Part shown: one piece after another, positions 1 through 9,047 of the stretch
Position numbering within the stretch: position 1 is the stretch's first letter
Layout: each line of letters starts with the position of its first letter
NCBI GenBank assembly: GCA_910578345.1
Contig: CAJTRA010000001.1
Coordinates: 106,115-170,114, forward strand
Direction: 5' to 3'
Length of the DNA stretch: 64,000 nucleotides
DNA from: an uncultured Lachnospiraceae bacterium
GTDB lineage: Bacteria > Bacillota > Clostridia > Lachnospirales > Lachnospiraceae
Program-made: the position numbers and the translations under genes
Notes under the pieces: model-generated
Database searches by the model: none
What the model saw: only the letters and a program-made list of their open reading frames with translations
What the model was told of the DNA's origin: nothing

Positions 1-165
1 CTCGTACTCGTCGTCCTCATACGCCTCTTCCTCCTCGTACTCGTCGTCCTCATACATCTCTTCCTCCTCGTACTCGTCGTCCTCATACGCCTCTTCCTCC
101 TCGTACTCGTCGTCCTCATACGCCTCTTCCTCTTCGTACTCGTCGTCCTCATACGCCTCTTCCTC
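1..165. repeat. 33-bp in-frame tandem repeat, five full copies
   Basis: Five consecutive 33-base units lie at 1-33, 34-66, 67-99, 100-132 and 133-165, with a degenerate extension to about 215. They differ at single positions: unit 2 has Met for Ala, and unit 5 begins ttc instead of ctc. Each unit encodes 11 residues, EEEEAYEDDEY, on the minus strand. Near-identity at the DNA level, including synonymous positions, points to recent slippage or recombination. The array continues out of the window, so copy number is a minimum. Confidence 0.9.
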
Positions 166-471
166 TTCGTACTCGTACACCTCTTCGTACTCGTCGTCGT
201 ATTCATCCGCTCTATAGGCGGCTCTGGCCGGCTTTCTGCCCCCAGAAGACTTTCTGCCTGTCACTGTATGTTTCTGTTCCCGATGGTAGTTCTCGATCAT
301 CTCATCATCAAGACTCAAAAATTCCAGCGTATCATCTGTGACATAGTCCTCATCTTCCTCATCAAAACCGCCGTCTTCTCCTGCAAAAAACTCCTCGATG
401 AACGCATCCTCCCTACGTCTTTGTCTGTGTGTTTTTTTCATTCCATTAGTTCTTCTATTCTTATTCTGCAT
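1..471 (-). CDS. Acidic low-complexity protein, N-terminal part (C-terminus outside window)
   Basis: The minus-strand frame is open from an ATG at 469-471 to the window edge, 157 codons with no stop. GGGAG lies 6 bases before the ATG. The first 20 residues are strongly basic (KNRRTNGMKKTHRQRRR). They are followed by an acidic stretch (EEDEDYVTDDTLEFLSLDDE), a second basic patch around residues 75-92, and then 11-residue repeats EEEEAYEDDEY that run off the window. No membrane segment is reached, so it could be the cytoplasmic N-terminus of a membrane or envelope protein, a common layout in Clostridia, but the visible part cannot decide this. I recognise no family. A good promoter lies upstream at 608-636. 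Confidence 0.7.
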   Translation of the reverse strand, partial: MQNKNRRTNGMKKTHRQRRREDAFIEEFFAGEDGGFDEEDEDYVTDDTLEFLSLDDEMIENYHREQKHTVTGRKSSGGRKPARAAYRADEYDDEYEEVYEYEEEEAYEDDEYEEEEAYEDDEYEEEEAYEDDEYEEEEMYEDDEYEEEEAYEDDEYE

Positions 472-607
472 GTTGATCTCCCATTCCTGTCCGTCCCGAG
501 ACGTCCACTTATCGCCATACCGTCGAACATCCATCTGATTTCAAGTGCATTTCATACCGCCGGTAAATGATATCTTATGTAAACTCTCAGCTTAACAAAT
601 CTGTAAC

Positions 608-636
608 ATTATAGCATAGAACCGCATTACATTCAA
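608..636 (-). promoter_or_regulatory. Sigma-70-type promoter for the acidic protein
   Basis: On the minus strand a TTGAAT -35 box (631-636) is separated by 17 bases from a consensus TATAAT -10 box (608-613). The predicted start of transcription is near 600, leaving a leader of about 130 bases before the ATG at 471. I see no riboswitch-like structure in that leader. Confidence 0.6.
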
Positions 637-747
637 GATTTTTTGGCATTGTGTCCTTTTTACAGTGATTTTGGAGAGATTTACATAATATCCTTGCATT
701 TCGCGATGGCTTACACCGCCAAATACGCTATTTTACGTCAGATTCGC

Positions 748-776
748 TTGACTTTATCAACCATAACTGACACAAT
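748..776 (+). promoter_or_regulatory. Possible weak promoter for the zinc-ribbon gene
   Basis: TTGACT (748-753) and CACAAT (771-776) are 17 bases apart, upstream of the gene at 850. The -35 is good and the -10 poor. The rest of the 378-base gap at 472-849 is AT-rich and holds no other feature I can support besides the minus-strand promoter. Confidence 0.3.
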
Positions 777-849
777 ACAAGAACAAGCTTACAATTTCAG
801 CACCAGTCACTTGTTTTCAACGTTTATTATGAGAAAGGGATGACTTACC

Positions 850-1176
850 ATGATGTATATGCACTACTGCAACAGCTGCCAACGAGTTTATATGCTTAAC
901 GGGCACAAACAAAAATGTCCGAAATGTCACAAAGGAATCCGCGAATTGAAAATTTCTTACATGGATTATGTCACTATGAACCAGGAAGCGCGACAACAAT
1001 TCTGCAGTTGTTGTGCAGACGATGAACAACTACAAATGCTAAGCACTACATACCGTATGTATAAATATAGTAAATGGTACAAGGACTTGCAGACCCAGCT
1101 GCCACAGACCACAATCCTTACTTACCCATTAACCGACAAGTCTACACGCGATAAAAAGTTGACCATACTACAATAG
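850..1176 (+). CDS. Small zinc-ribbon protein of unknown function
   Basis: A 108-residue protein with paired CxxC motifs at C7/C10 and C23/C26, the spacing of a zinc ribbon. A further cluster FCSCC sits at residues 51-55. The remainder is polar and rich in Tyr, Lys and Thr, with no membrane segment. AAAGGGA lies upstream. The frame offers ATG codons at residues 1, 2 and 4, so the exact start could shift by a few codons. It is monocistronic, with a strong terminator directly downstream. Zinc-ribbon proteins this small often bind nucleic acid or partner proteins, but nothing here identifies a target. No family name is claimed. Confidence 0.75.
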   Translation: MMYMHYCNSCQRVYMLNGHKQKCPKCHKGIRELKISYMDYVTMNQEARQQFCSCCADDEQLQMLSTTYRMYKYSKWYKDLQTQLPQTTILTYPLTDKSTRDKKLTILQ

Positions 1177-1200
1177 GGCGATACCCCAAGCGGCCATAGG

Positions 1201-1245
1201 AAAGAGCGTTGCAAAAGACCCATCTTTTGCAACGCTCTTTTTACG
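1201..1245 (+). terminator. Strong rho-independent terminator
   Basis: A perfect 18-base stem (1201-1218 with 1223-1240) closes a 4-base CCCA loop. The stem itself ends in T residues that continue to 1242. It follows the zinc-ribbon gene by 24 bases. Confidence 0.85.
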
Positions 1246-1361
1246 TGGAAAACATAAGATTTTATTAAAAAAAGGCGAAAGCATGGATTTTTATAGTATT
1301 TCATAGTAAACTGAATGGTAGAAGGCTTTGCATAATCATCATAACAAAGAGGTATAACACT

Positions 1362-2363
1362 ATGAAGCAGAACAATCAGAAAAAAGCGACTCCCAGGAAA
1401 GAGAATCAAAAATTCCAGATCAATATACACATGATCCTTTTAGCGGCGATTGTACTCATCGCAGGTTTCTCTGCCTATCGGCTGTATCAATGGAATAAAG
1501 GCGTGCCCTCCGATTATGACCCGGACTATCAGACCACAGCTTTCGACACGGAAGCAATGGACAACATCATTCCTCTTGCCCCGGACAAGCTGGAAGGGCA
1601 TGAGGACGACGGTGTGACGACGATCCTGTGTCTCGGCGACGATCCCTTTTCTCTGGAGCGGGGAGAGGGCGGATTGTCTGAACAGATCGCCGCAAAGACA
1701 GGCGCCTCTGTCTACAACGGTTCTTTTACGGGCACTACCATAGCGGCACAGTTCGAAGACTACAATGACGGTTATATCCTGGACGCATTCTCTTTCTCCT
1801 ATATCGCCCAGAGTCTGGTTTCCGGTAACTTCGATCTGATGAAAACCGCCGCATCCTACAGTTACGACGAGTCTTTCCCGGAAAATACCGCCATGCTGGA
1901 ATCCTTAGATATGAATACGGTAGACCTTCTCTGTATTATGTACGATGCCAGCGACTATATCAACAAGAGGCCCTGCGACGATCCGAATGATCCTTATGCC
2001 ATTATCACGTACACAGGCGCGCTAAGGGCTGGCATCACCGCCATCCAGGAGGCCTATCCGCATATCCGCATCGTCGTGATGTCCCATACTTTCTGCCACA
2101 ACATCAACGAAGATGGCAACTTCGAGAATGGCGACCGAGTTGACTTAGGGCACGGCACCTTAAGCCACTATCTGCAGAAGGAACTGGATGCGGCAAGTGA
2201 ATGCGGCGTTTCTTTCATCGACAATTTCTATGGCTCCGTCAATGAAGATAACTACTTGGACTATATGACAGATTACATCCACTTAAACGATGCCGGCCGC
2301 GAGCTGGTGGCTAGCCGTTTTGTACAGTGCATCTTTCCGAAACTAAACACACAGCAAGAGTAG
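1362..2363 (+). CDS. Membrane-anchored SGNH-fold protein with altered catalytic residues
   Basis: A 333-residue protein with a basic N-terminus, one membrane segment at about residues 23-43 and an extracellular SGNH-like domain. It is clearly related to the SGNH protein at 23617-24750. The nucleophile block is LGDDPF where the paralogue has LGDSIL. Block III is MYDASDY where the paralogue has EYGINDF. The C-terminal Asp-His block is kept (DYIHLNDAG). So Ser and Asn are replaced while Asp and His remain, which suggests a non-hydrolytic or binding role. AGAGG precedes the ATG by about 8 bases. It stands alone between two terminators. In this locus SGNH proteins probably act on glycan acyl groups, but this copy may have lost that activity. 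Confidence 0.75.
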   Translation: MKQNNQKKATPRKENQKFQINIHMILLAAIVLIAGFSAYRLYQWNKGVPSDYDPDYQTTAFDTEAMDNIIPLAPDKLEGHEDDGVTTILCLGDDPFSLERGEGGLSEQIAAKTGASVYNGSFTGTTIAAQFEDYNDGYILDAFSFSYIAQSLVSGNFDLMKTAASYSYDESFPENTAMLESLDMNTVDLLCIMYDASDYINKRPCDDPNDPYAIITYTGALRAGITAIQEAYPHIRIVVMSHTFCHNINEDGNFENGDRVDLGHGTLSHYLQKELDAASECGVSFIDNFYGSVNEDNYLDYMTDYIHLNDAGRELVASRFVQCIFPKLNTQQE

Positions 2364-2401
2364 TCTGTCCCACATCCACCAACGACAGGGCAAAACAGGA
2401 A

Positions 2402-2441
2402 AACAGGGAGAATGTCTATTCTCAGACATTCTCCCGTTTAT
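2402..2441. terminator. Terminator hairpin between convergent genes
   Basis: GGGAGAATGTCT and AGACATTCTCCC form a 12-base stem, extended by AAAC/GTTT with one bulge. Short T runs lie on both sides, so it can serve the plus-strand SGNH gene and the minus-strand operon that ends at 2475. Confidence 0.7.
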
Positions 2442-2474
2442 TGTGCCGAAACAATTCTCTTATGCCGCTCTGCA

Positions 2475-3530
2475 TCAATATTCTACAGAGAATAATGCCT
2501 CAAAATCAAAGCGCTCGATCACATCCCTCATCTTCTCCAGTTCTTCCGCCATCATTGTGCTGTTTTCCACCTCACACTCTCCCTTTGCAAAGCATTCTGT
2601 CATATAACGGTTGATCTTGCTGTGATAATGGATCTCATCGGCATAGTTATTTAAATCTGTCACGATCCATTCCTGATTCGGGAAGAAAAAGACTCTCACG
2701 TTATCATAGGCAAGCAGTCGGTCAGCGATATATTGGAACTCTGCCATCGTCGCCTCCAGATGGTTCTCCTGCATGATGTCATTCCAGAACAGAATACTGC
2801 CTGGCGGAAAGAATACATAGAAAACTGTGTTGGGATTCTGCTCAATATAGGGGCAGATATTGACATCCAGATTCCTGCCAGTGCTCACAAGATAAGCATC
2901 CACAGGCGTCTTCTCCTCCACCGCCTCCGGCTGTTTATAATTGTGCATGACCCATTGGATATTATAATACTCGTCCGTCCACCAACTCTGATAGACTGTG
3001 GCCAGATCTGTCTTATCCGGGTCCGCTAACGGCCGCAGGATATAATTGAGCAGCACATCTTTATTCAAAAGATACTGCACATCATTGAACAAATTATCAT
3101 CATACAGATAATAAGGGACTGGATATTTTGTCTCCTCCACCCCGCCAGTATAAGTCGCTACATCGACTCCCAGAAAGACCGTACTCACCTGATTGTCACT
3201 GTCAAAGATCAGCTCCATGATATTCGACTGATCCTTCGGATAGGCGCCGCTGTAATTGAGCTTGATCGCATGTAAGCCCATCAGCTCCTCAAACCAGACC
3301 GTGTTGAAATTAACCGTCATGGAAGAACCGAGGATCACGCTGTCATACTCCATATGTTTCGCCATGCCCGGATTCTGGCTGAGCTGATTGTCCACCAGAT
3401 AAGGAAACCACCCAAGAGGCGCATGATACTGAAAAAAAGGATCTACATAGATCACCAGCGCCGCTGTCGTGGCAAAGAACAAAGCCATGACACATACTAT
3501 GGATAAAAGCCATTTTTTGAATCGATTCAT
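2475..3530 (-). CDS. DltD/AlgX-like SGNH protein, MBOAT partner
   Basis: A 351-residue protein with an N-terminal signal anchor (residues 7-29) and an SGNH-like extracellular domain. The block I motif is LGSSMT (S69/S70) and a C-terminal D-x-x-H is present as DEIH (D298, H301). It lies about 60 bases downstream of an MBOAT acyltransferase, the same MBOAT-SGNH order seen in dlt, alg and pat-type acylation systems. There the SGNH partner completes acyl transfer outside the membrane. I infer the same role here; the acyl group and acceptor are unknown. Last gene of the 7233-2475 operon. Confidence 0.75.
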   Translation of the reverse strand: MNRFKKWLLSIVCVMALFFATTAALVIYVDPFFQYHAPLGWFPYLVDNQLSQNPGMAKHMEYDSVILGSSMTVNFNTVWFEELMGLHAIKLNYSGAYPKDQSNIMELIFDSDNQVSTVFLGVDVATYTGGVEETKYPVPYYLYDDNLFNDVQYLLNKDVLLNYILRPLADPDKTDLATVYQSWWTDEYYNIQWVMHNYKQPEAVEEKTPVDAYLVSTGRNLDVNICPYIEQNPNTVFYVFFPPGSILFWNDIMQENHLEATMAEFQYIADRLLAYDNVRVFFFPNQEWIVTDLNNYADEIHYHSKINRYMTECFAKGECEVENSTMMAEELEKMRDVIERFDFEALFSVEY

Positions 3531-3591
3531 CTTCTCAAGATAACCTTTCTTCTATCTCAATTACCGATACCGTGCAGAAACAACACATCTG

Positions 3592-5094
3592 TCAGAAATT
3601 ATAGTACAGGAAAATACTGACTCCGGAGAGCGTAAGCACGCTCCATACCGCCAGCGCCGCAAAGACCAGGACAGATCCGGCGCGATACTTGACCCGCCGC
3701 ATCCGCTGTGCGGCATCCGGTCCCACCATCGTCAGATAAATTCCCGCCGCCAGCACCAGCCACATCAGGATCGACCTGCTCCATGCCATATGATCCAAAT
3801 GAAGGATTTTCAACACATACCAGAACTCATCCAACCGGAAGCAATCTGCTAATTCCATGGAGATCTTCTGTACCGGACCCTTTATGGCCGTCAGAAGCAT
3901 CTGATTTGCCTGTGCAACACTTTCCGCCCGGAAATACACTGTTGTTACCGCCACGTAGGCAATCAGCAGAATACGTGACACAACTGTCATGATTTTGTTC
4001 CGCACGTCTGCCCGACCGGAATGCAACGCCTCTTTATCCCTTCTGCACTCCTCCCGGAGCCTTTGCCAGAATCGTGTGATCACATACAGCGTGCCATTCA
4101 TGGCACCCCAGATCAGATAAGTCCACCCTGCTCCGTGCCACAATCCGCTGAGCAGGAAAACGATCATCAAGTTCCAGTACATCCTAGCCTGCCCTTTTCG
4201 ATTGCCGCCTAACGGTATGTAAACATATTTCGTAAAGAAACGGTTCAGCGTGATATGCCACCGTTTCCAGTAATCCACGATATTCACTGCCTGATAGGGA
4301 GAGCGGAAATTGACCGGGAGCTCCATGCCAAGCATTTTACCGATTCCTCTGGCCATATCACAGTACCCGCTGAAATCAAGGTAAAGCTGCAGAATATAGA
4401 ACAGCGCGACTAAGACCGCATCCGCCCTTCCAAGAAAATCCACATTGGCATACCCATAATCCACCGCTGACCCGAACATATCCGCTAACAGCACTTTCTT
4501 CGCCAGTCCCAGGATAAAGAGGCCGCATCCCTCGGCAATCTTCTCCCACTGCACGCGCTGGCTGCCGATCTTATCAAACTGCGGAAGCATTTCATTGTGA
4601 TTGACGATCGGCCCGGCAACCAACTGTGGAAAAAAGGACACAAACAAAGCATAGTTAAGCAAAGAGCAATCTCTCACTTCTCCCCGATACGTATCTACCA
4701 CAAAGGAGATCTGCTGGAACGTAAAGAAACTGATCCCCAGGGGCAGCAAAATATTGCGCAGAGCAATCGATGCGCCAAACACAGAATTCACTGTAGACAG
4801 AAAAAAGTCAAAATATTTAAAATAAAACAGTACGCCCAGATTCGCCGCCACAGCGGCGATCATCAACTTCTTATCCTGCCTGCGCGACAGGATTATGTGA
4901 AACAGATAATTTCCCGCGATGCTGCACGCCATGATGAGCAGATAGGAAAAATTAAAATATCCATAAAACCAGAAGGACATTCCTACCAAAAACAGCCTGG
5001 CCATCCAGTCCTTGTGCAGATGCAGAAGACCATAGTAGCCAAGCAGACATATAGGAAAAAACAGAAAGATAAAAATATAAGAATTAAATAACAT
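3592..5094 (-). CDS. MBOAT family O-acyltransferase
   Basis: A polytopic protein of 500 residues with the MBOAT signatures: YWKRWHITL (H280) and LLSGLWHGAGW, the invariant membrane His at H320. These families (DltB, AlgI, PatA) pass acyl groups across the membrane to a surface polymer. I start at the ATG giving MLFNS, because GAGGGAG precedes it and because the MBOAT at 33156 begins with the same five residues. A longer reading from 5136 would overlap the upstream gene. The stop of that gene is 8 bases away, so the two are probably coupled. An SGNH partner follows downstream. Confidence 0.9.
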   Translation of the reverse strand: MLFNSYIFIFLFFPICLLGYYGLLHLHKDWMARLFLVGMSFWFYGYFNFSYLLIMACSIAGNYLFHIILSRRQDKKLMIAAVAANLGVLFYFKYFDFFLSTVNSVFGASIALRNILLPLGISFFTFQQISFVVDTYRGEVRDCSLLNYALFVSFFPQLVAGPIVNHNEMLPQFDKIGSQRVQWEKIAEGCGLFILGLAKKVLLADMFGSAVDYGYANVDFLGRADAVLVALFYILQLYLDFSGYCDMARGIGKMLGMELPVNFRSPYQAVNIVDYWKRWHITLNRFFTKYVYIPLGGNRKGQARMYWNLMIVFLLSGLWHGAGWTYLIWGAMNGTLYVITRFWQRLREECRRDKEALHSGRADVRNKIMTVVSRILLIAYVAVTTVYFRAESVAQANQMLLTAIKGPVQKISMELADCFRLDEFWYVLKILHLDHMAWSRSILMWLVLAAGIYLTMVGPDAAQRMRRVKYRAGSVLVFAALAVWSVLTLSGVSIFLYYNF

Positions 5095-5101
5095 TGCTCC
5101 C

Positions 5102-5869
5102 TCAATTCCCGGTTTCCATATCCCGGTAGACCACAAACTCTCCTACCTGTCCATACACTTCGAAATCATACTCTGTCAGAGGCTCCGTGATCTCCCGGTC
5201 TTCTTTCAGTACAATATAAGCACAGGGGTATTCTCTCGCCAGTTCCACAAAAGTCTTTGTCTCGATCACTTCTGCCCGTTCCATCGCCTCATACATAGGA
5301 TGATAGTAATCCCATCTGGAGATCAGCATCTCCCGTCCATAGGGCAGTTCAATGTTTGTGCTGTACTGTCTCACATATGTGAGCAGATCCGCCGGCACAA
5401 GCACCGTGATCCTTCCCGCCTCCGGTTCGATCAGATCCACAAGATCGATGGCCTCCTGTGGAAGATGATAGGCATTCTCTGCCTTCACAATATGTTCACT
5501 GTCATAGACATAATCGCCGCACACAACGATCAGCGCACACATGACCGCAGTGCCGATCCTGCGGTGCTTCGCGAAAATCTTAAGCGCCCCATAAGCGCTC
5601 ACCAAACTCATCTGCAAAAGCCACAGAAGCCGGTAATAAGTCTCCGAATCCTGCAAAAGCCGCACAAACACTTTCCGAAACAGGGGACAGAAAAACATTC
5701 CCAAAAGCAGCGTGGGCGCATAGACAAAAATTACCCGTTTATGCCTGTCTTTCTCCGCAAACCACAGATACAGCAGTATGCCAAGGTAGAGAAATGCCAG
5801 ATAGTGATTCTGATGGAATCCCATATAATTCTTGAAAATAACAACACTCTCTAAAAAAATACCCCACAT
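5102..5869 (-). CDS. Membrane protein of unknown function
   Basis: About 255 residues: three to four membrane segments in the first 120 residues, then a soluble, probably extracytoplasmic domain of about 130 residues. I prefer the ATG at 5869, which has AGGA 7 bases upstream, over an in-frame GTG at 5884 without a clear site. It looks like the C-terminal portion of the larger polytopic glycan-assembly proteins, meaning a few helices and a soluble tail. It follows a DUF6077-like protein after a 150-base gap, so the pair could be one ancestral protein that split. It may equally be an independent subunit. No catalytic motif is evident. Confidence 0.65.
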   Translation of the reverse strand: MWGIFLESVVIFKNYMGFHQNHYLAFLYLGILLYLWFAEKDRHKRVIFVYAPTLLLGMFFCPLFRKVFVRLLQDSETYYRLLWLLQMSLVSAYGALKIFAKHRRIGTAVMCALIVVCGDYVYDSEHIVKAENAYHLPQEAIDLVDLIEPEAGRITVLVPADLLTYVRQYSTNIELPYGREMLISRWDYYHPMYEAMERAEVIETKTFVELAREYPCAYIVLKEDREITEPLTEYDFEVYGQVGEFVVYRDMETGN

Positions 5870-6021
5870 ATTCGATTCCTGCACTTTCCGGTCAGATTCC
5901 CTGCTGTCGTCATCCCATGACCTGACCTGTCGTCACAACATTAAAATGGTATTCCCAATCCTGCAAAGGTTTCCGCCGCGGCTTTGCCAGCCGCCGAAAG
6001 CGGCGATACATTTGCTCTATC

Positions 6022-7233
6022 TTACCGAAACAGATAACTGTAGCCCATGACCAGATAAGCCAGCACATAGATCACATTGGGGATACAGACCGCCCCCATC
6101 TTGATCACCACCTTGTAATCCCGCTCCACGAAGGCCAGACACAATGCCGTTGCCGCCATCAGGATCGACACCAGAAACACCGCTATGGAACTGCAGATTC
6201 CCGCCGTGATATTGACACAGACGAGCAGGAACCATATTCCTGCCCTTTGTATGCCCGCCGCAGCCTGTCCGCCGGAAGCAGACTTGCTCACCCCGCCGCG
6301 GTAGAGCAGCACAAACAGCCATAGTAAGGCCGGGATCACCAGACTGCCCGCCACAGCCTTCCCCTGCCAGGTCCTGGTCAGGAAAAAGGTCTCATTGGTA
6401 TAGATCGATCCGTTCCCGAAGATCTGAAACACCGCCATCAGGATCATGAAAAGCGGCAGATTCTCTGCACCCGCGGCCGTTTTCTGTCCTTCCTGCTTCT
6501 CTTCCCCGCCGCCAAACAGTCGCCTGCCGATCTCATAGTATACAAGATACGTCAGCGGAATCAGTACAAACGGCAGGATCGTATGCGACAATATCGTGGC
6601 ATGAACATGGCTCTTCTGCGCCACAAAAGCGATCCACATAGGAAACACCGCAAGCGCATGCCGAATATCCAGCCCTGTGTGTCTCCCTGTATATGGCAGA
6701 ATGCTGTACATCGTATCGGCCTGCTGCGCAATCAGGGATTCTACCACGTAGTAAGCATCGTCTCCGTCCATGGAGGCATAGGCCACCGCCTTATAGAGCT
6801 GAAAACCAAGCAGGAGCAGAAATAGCAGCCACTCCATCTGCTGTGCGAAAGTCATCCTGCGGATATGATCCGTCAGGGAAAACAAACTTAAGGCACCTCT
6901 TCTCCGTCCCGTCTTTTCCTGTGCACTGCCTGCAGAATGACTGTTCCCGCAAACCGCTTTTCTCCATTTGTGAACCGTAAGGGCAGCCCCGGTGGCAGCA
7001 CACAGAACACTGGAAACCAAAAACAGATTGGATGCCAAAATAAAATTATCATATTTGACAAACAATACCACGGGAATCGTCTCGATCCCATACAACGCCC
7101 ACATTGTGAAATAACCTGCCAGAAAAATAAAGCCTGGATGTTTCTTCTCTTCTGTTGTCAAGTAGGCCGGGATCAAACCGATGCAAAACGGTATGATCAC
7201 AAGCCAGAAAAGTAAGCCTGCTGCCTGAACCAT
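6022..7233 (-). CDS. Polytopic membrane protein, DUF6077-like
   Basis: About 403 residues with ten or so hydrophobic segments and an acidic DGDDAYYV motif after an N-terminal bundle, where GT-C glycosyltransferases carry their catalytic acids. I recognise it as resembling DUF6077 proteins of Clostridia. It would act at the membrane on lipid-linked sugars (inference). The ATG at 7233 has AGAGGGA at the right distance; the upstream in-frame ATG at 7257 has no site. First gene of a four-gene minus-strand operon. The C-terminus ends abruptly in a hydrophobic segment (YSYLFR), which fits the idea that the next gene was once joined to it. Confidence 0.65.
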   Translation of the reverse strand: MVQAAGLLFWLVIIPFCIGLIPAYLTTEEKKHPGFIFLAGYFTMWALYGIETIPVVLFVKYDNFILASNLFLVSSVLCAATGAALTVHKWRKAVCGNSHSAGSAQEKTGRRRGALSLFSLTDHIRRMTFAQQMEWLLFLLLLGFQLYKAVAYASMDGDDAYYVVESLIAQQADTMYSILPYTGRHTGLDIRHALAVFPMWIAFVAQKSHVHATILSHTILPFVLIPLTYLVYYEIGRRLFGGGEEKQEGQKTAAGAENLPLFMILMAVFQIFGNGSIYTNETFFLTRTWQGKAVAGSLVIPALLWLFVLLYRGGVSKSASGGQAAAGIQRAGIWFLLVCVNITAGICSSIAVFLVSILMAATALCLAFVERDYKVVIKMGAVCIPNVIYVLAYLVMGYSYLFR

Positions 7234-7468
7234 TTCGTCCCTCTCTGCTCTATGCAAATATTATTGTAAACGGCCTTAACATTTTGCTTTCGGCCCAAAG
7301 ATTCCACCTGCAACTTTGTTAATCCAGTATATCATTACAATAGAAATGGGGCAAGATGTCACTGTACAATCATACCTGAATATGGTAAACTGGAGTTGTT
7401 GTTCACGGGTCAGGAATGCATACTTGCTGCGCATTCCGTGAGAAAATGATCCAGATGTGAGGTATCCC

Positions 7469-9025
7469 ATGAAAAAAGTATACGTTATCGGCGCCGGTCC
7501 TGCGGGATTGACCGCCGCCTATGAACTGTTAAAACAAAGCGACGCTTACGATGTCACCGTCCTGGAAGAGAGTGATGCGATGGGCGGCATCTCCAAAACC
7601 GTCAACTATAAAGGCAACCGAATGGATATGGGCGGCCATCGCTTCTTCTCCAAAGTTCCAGAAGTAAACGAATGGTGGAACAATATGCTCCCCTTACAGG
7701 GTTCACCGACTTATGACGATATCGTACTGCACCGGGAGATGACTCTTACGCCCGGCGGTCCCGATCCTGAGAAGGAAGACCGGGTCATGCTGCGCCGGAA
7801 TCGAGTATCCCGTATTTATTTTAAACGAAAATTTTTTGATTATCCGATTTCACTGAAACCGGAAACTTTTGCAAACATGGGACTGCTCACTACACTGGAA
7901 GTAGGTTTCAGTTATCTCTTTTCCCTGGTTCATAAACGAAAGGAACATTCTTTAGAAGACTTCTATATCAATCGTTTTGGCAAGAAACTCTACTCCATGT
8001 TCTTTGAACATTATACAGAAAATCTCTGGGGGCGGCACCCCAGCGAAATCGCGCCAGACTGGGGCGCACAACGTGTGAAGGGGCTTTCCATCATCGCGAT
8101 CATCAAGGACATGTTCTCGAAGATGATTCCTGGACGCGAAAATCAGGCAGTAGAGACTTCCCTGATCGAGGAATTCAGTTATCCGAAGCTGGGCCCCGGC
8201 CAGTTATGGGACGTGACCGCGGACGAAATCCGAAAAATGGGCGGCACGATCCTTACGGGATGTCTTGTGACCAATCTCCACAAAGATACGGACAACCGGA
8301 TCACCTCCCTCACTTACGTTCATGAGGGCTCCCCCGTTACTGTGGAAGGCGATCTTTTTATCTCCTCCATGCCGGTCAAAGACTTAGTGGCCGGCATGAA
8401 CGACGTACCCAAAAGACCTGCGCAGATTGCTGCCGGACTGCCCTACCGCGACTACATGACCGTAGGCCTCCTGCTGCCGAAACTCAACTTAAAGAATAAG
8501 ACGAAGCTTAAGACCATCGGCAATATCGTGCCCGACTGCTGGGTCTACGTCCATGACCGTGATGTACAGCTCGGACGTTTCCAGATCTACAACAACTGGT
8601 CGCCCTATATGATCAAAGATCTGCAACACACTGTGTGGATCGGCCTGGAATACTTCTGTTTTGAAGGGGATAAATACTGGAGCATGTCTGACGAAGACTT
8701 TACCCGCTTCGCCGTGGAAGAGATCGTCCGCATGGAACTGATCGACTCGCCCGCCGACGTAATGGATTCCCATGTGGAACGCGTCAAGAAGGCATATCCT
8801 GCCTATTTTGACACCTACAAAGATATCGATACCCTTGTGGATTATTTAAAGACCATCGACAACCTCTACTGTGTCGGCCGCAACGGTCAGCACCGCTATA
8901 ACAATATCGACCACTCTATGGTCACTTCTTTTGAGACCGTCAAGAATATCATAAACGGTGTTAAGAATAAGGATAATATCTGGAATGTCAATACAGAGAA
9001 AGTGTATCATGAAGCGAAGTCGTAG
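7469..9025 (+). CDS. FAD/NAD(P)-dependent oxidoreductase, amine-oxidase/UGM-like superfamily
   Basis: A 518-residue soluble flavoprotein. The N-terminal Rossmann motif is GAGPAGLTAAYELL, followed about 30 residues later by MGGISKTV and MDMGGHRFFS, the second FAD-binding block. The C-terminal FAD motif is YCVGRNGQHRYNNID. The superfamily includes UDP-galactopyranose mutase, protoporphyrinogen oxidase and polyprenyl-linked sugar oxidoreductases. In a glycan locus a sugar-modifying role is plausible, but I cannot name the substrate. The ATG at 7469 is preferred over a GTG at 7457 because GAGG sits 7 bases before it. The 235-base divergent region at 7234-7468 shows no promoter that I can define with confidence. 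Confidence 0.8.
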   Translation: MKKVYVIGAGPAGLTAAYELLKQSDAYDVTVLEESDAMGGISKTVNYKGNRMDMGGHRFFSKVPEVNEWWNNMLPLQGSPTYDDIVLHREMTLTPGGPDPEKEDRVMLRRNRVSRIYFKRKFFDYPISLKPETFANMGLLTTLEVGFSYLFSLVHKRKEHSLEDFYINRFGKKLYSMFFEHYTENLWGRHPSEIAPDWGAQRVKGLSIIAIIKDMFSKMIPGRENQAVETSLIEEFSYPKLGPGQLWDVTADEIRKMGGTILTGCLVTNLHKDTDNRITSLTYVHEGSPVTVEGDLFISSMPVKDLVAGMNDVPKRPAQIAAGLPYRDYMTVGLLLPKLNLKNKTKLKTIGNIVPDCWVYVHDRDVQLGRFQIYNNWSPYMIKDLQHTVWIGLEYFCFEGDKYWSMSDEDFTRFAVEEIVRMELIDSPADVMDSHVERVKKAYPAYFDTYKDIDTLVDYLKTIDNLYCVGRNGQHRYNNIDHSMVTSFETVKNIINGVKNKDNIWNVNTEKVYHEAKS

Positions 9026-9041
9026 CGGACCGCGCCTGGCA
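9026..9041 (-). repeat. Copy of a 15-16 bp dispersed repeat
   Basis: On the minus strand the sequence is TGCCAGGCGCGGTCCG. Two near-identical copies lack one G: TGCCAGGCGCGTCCG at 13349-13363 and at 25016-25030. All three lie in gaps between genes. Confidence 0.45.
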
Positions 9042-9047
9042 TTGAAT

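Noticed and set aside
1..165. Regular repeats resembling a CRISPR array
   Set aside because: Units are directly adjacent without spacers and are in frame within an open coding sequence.
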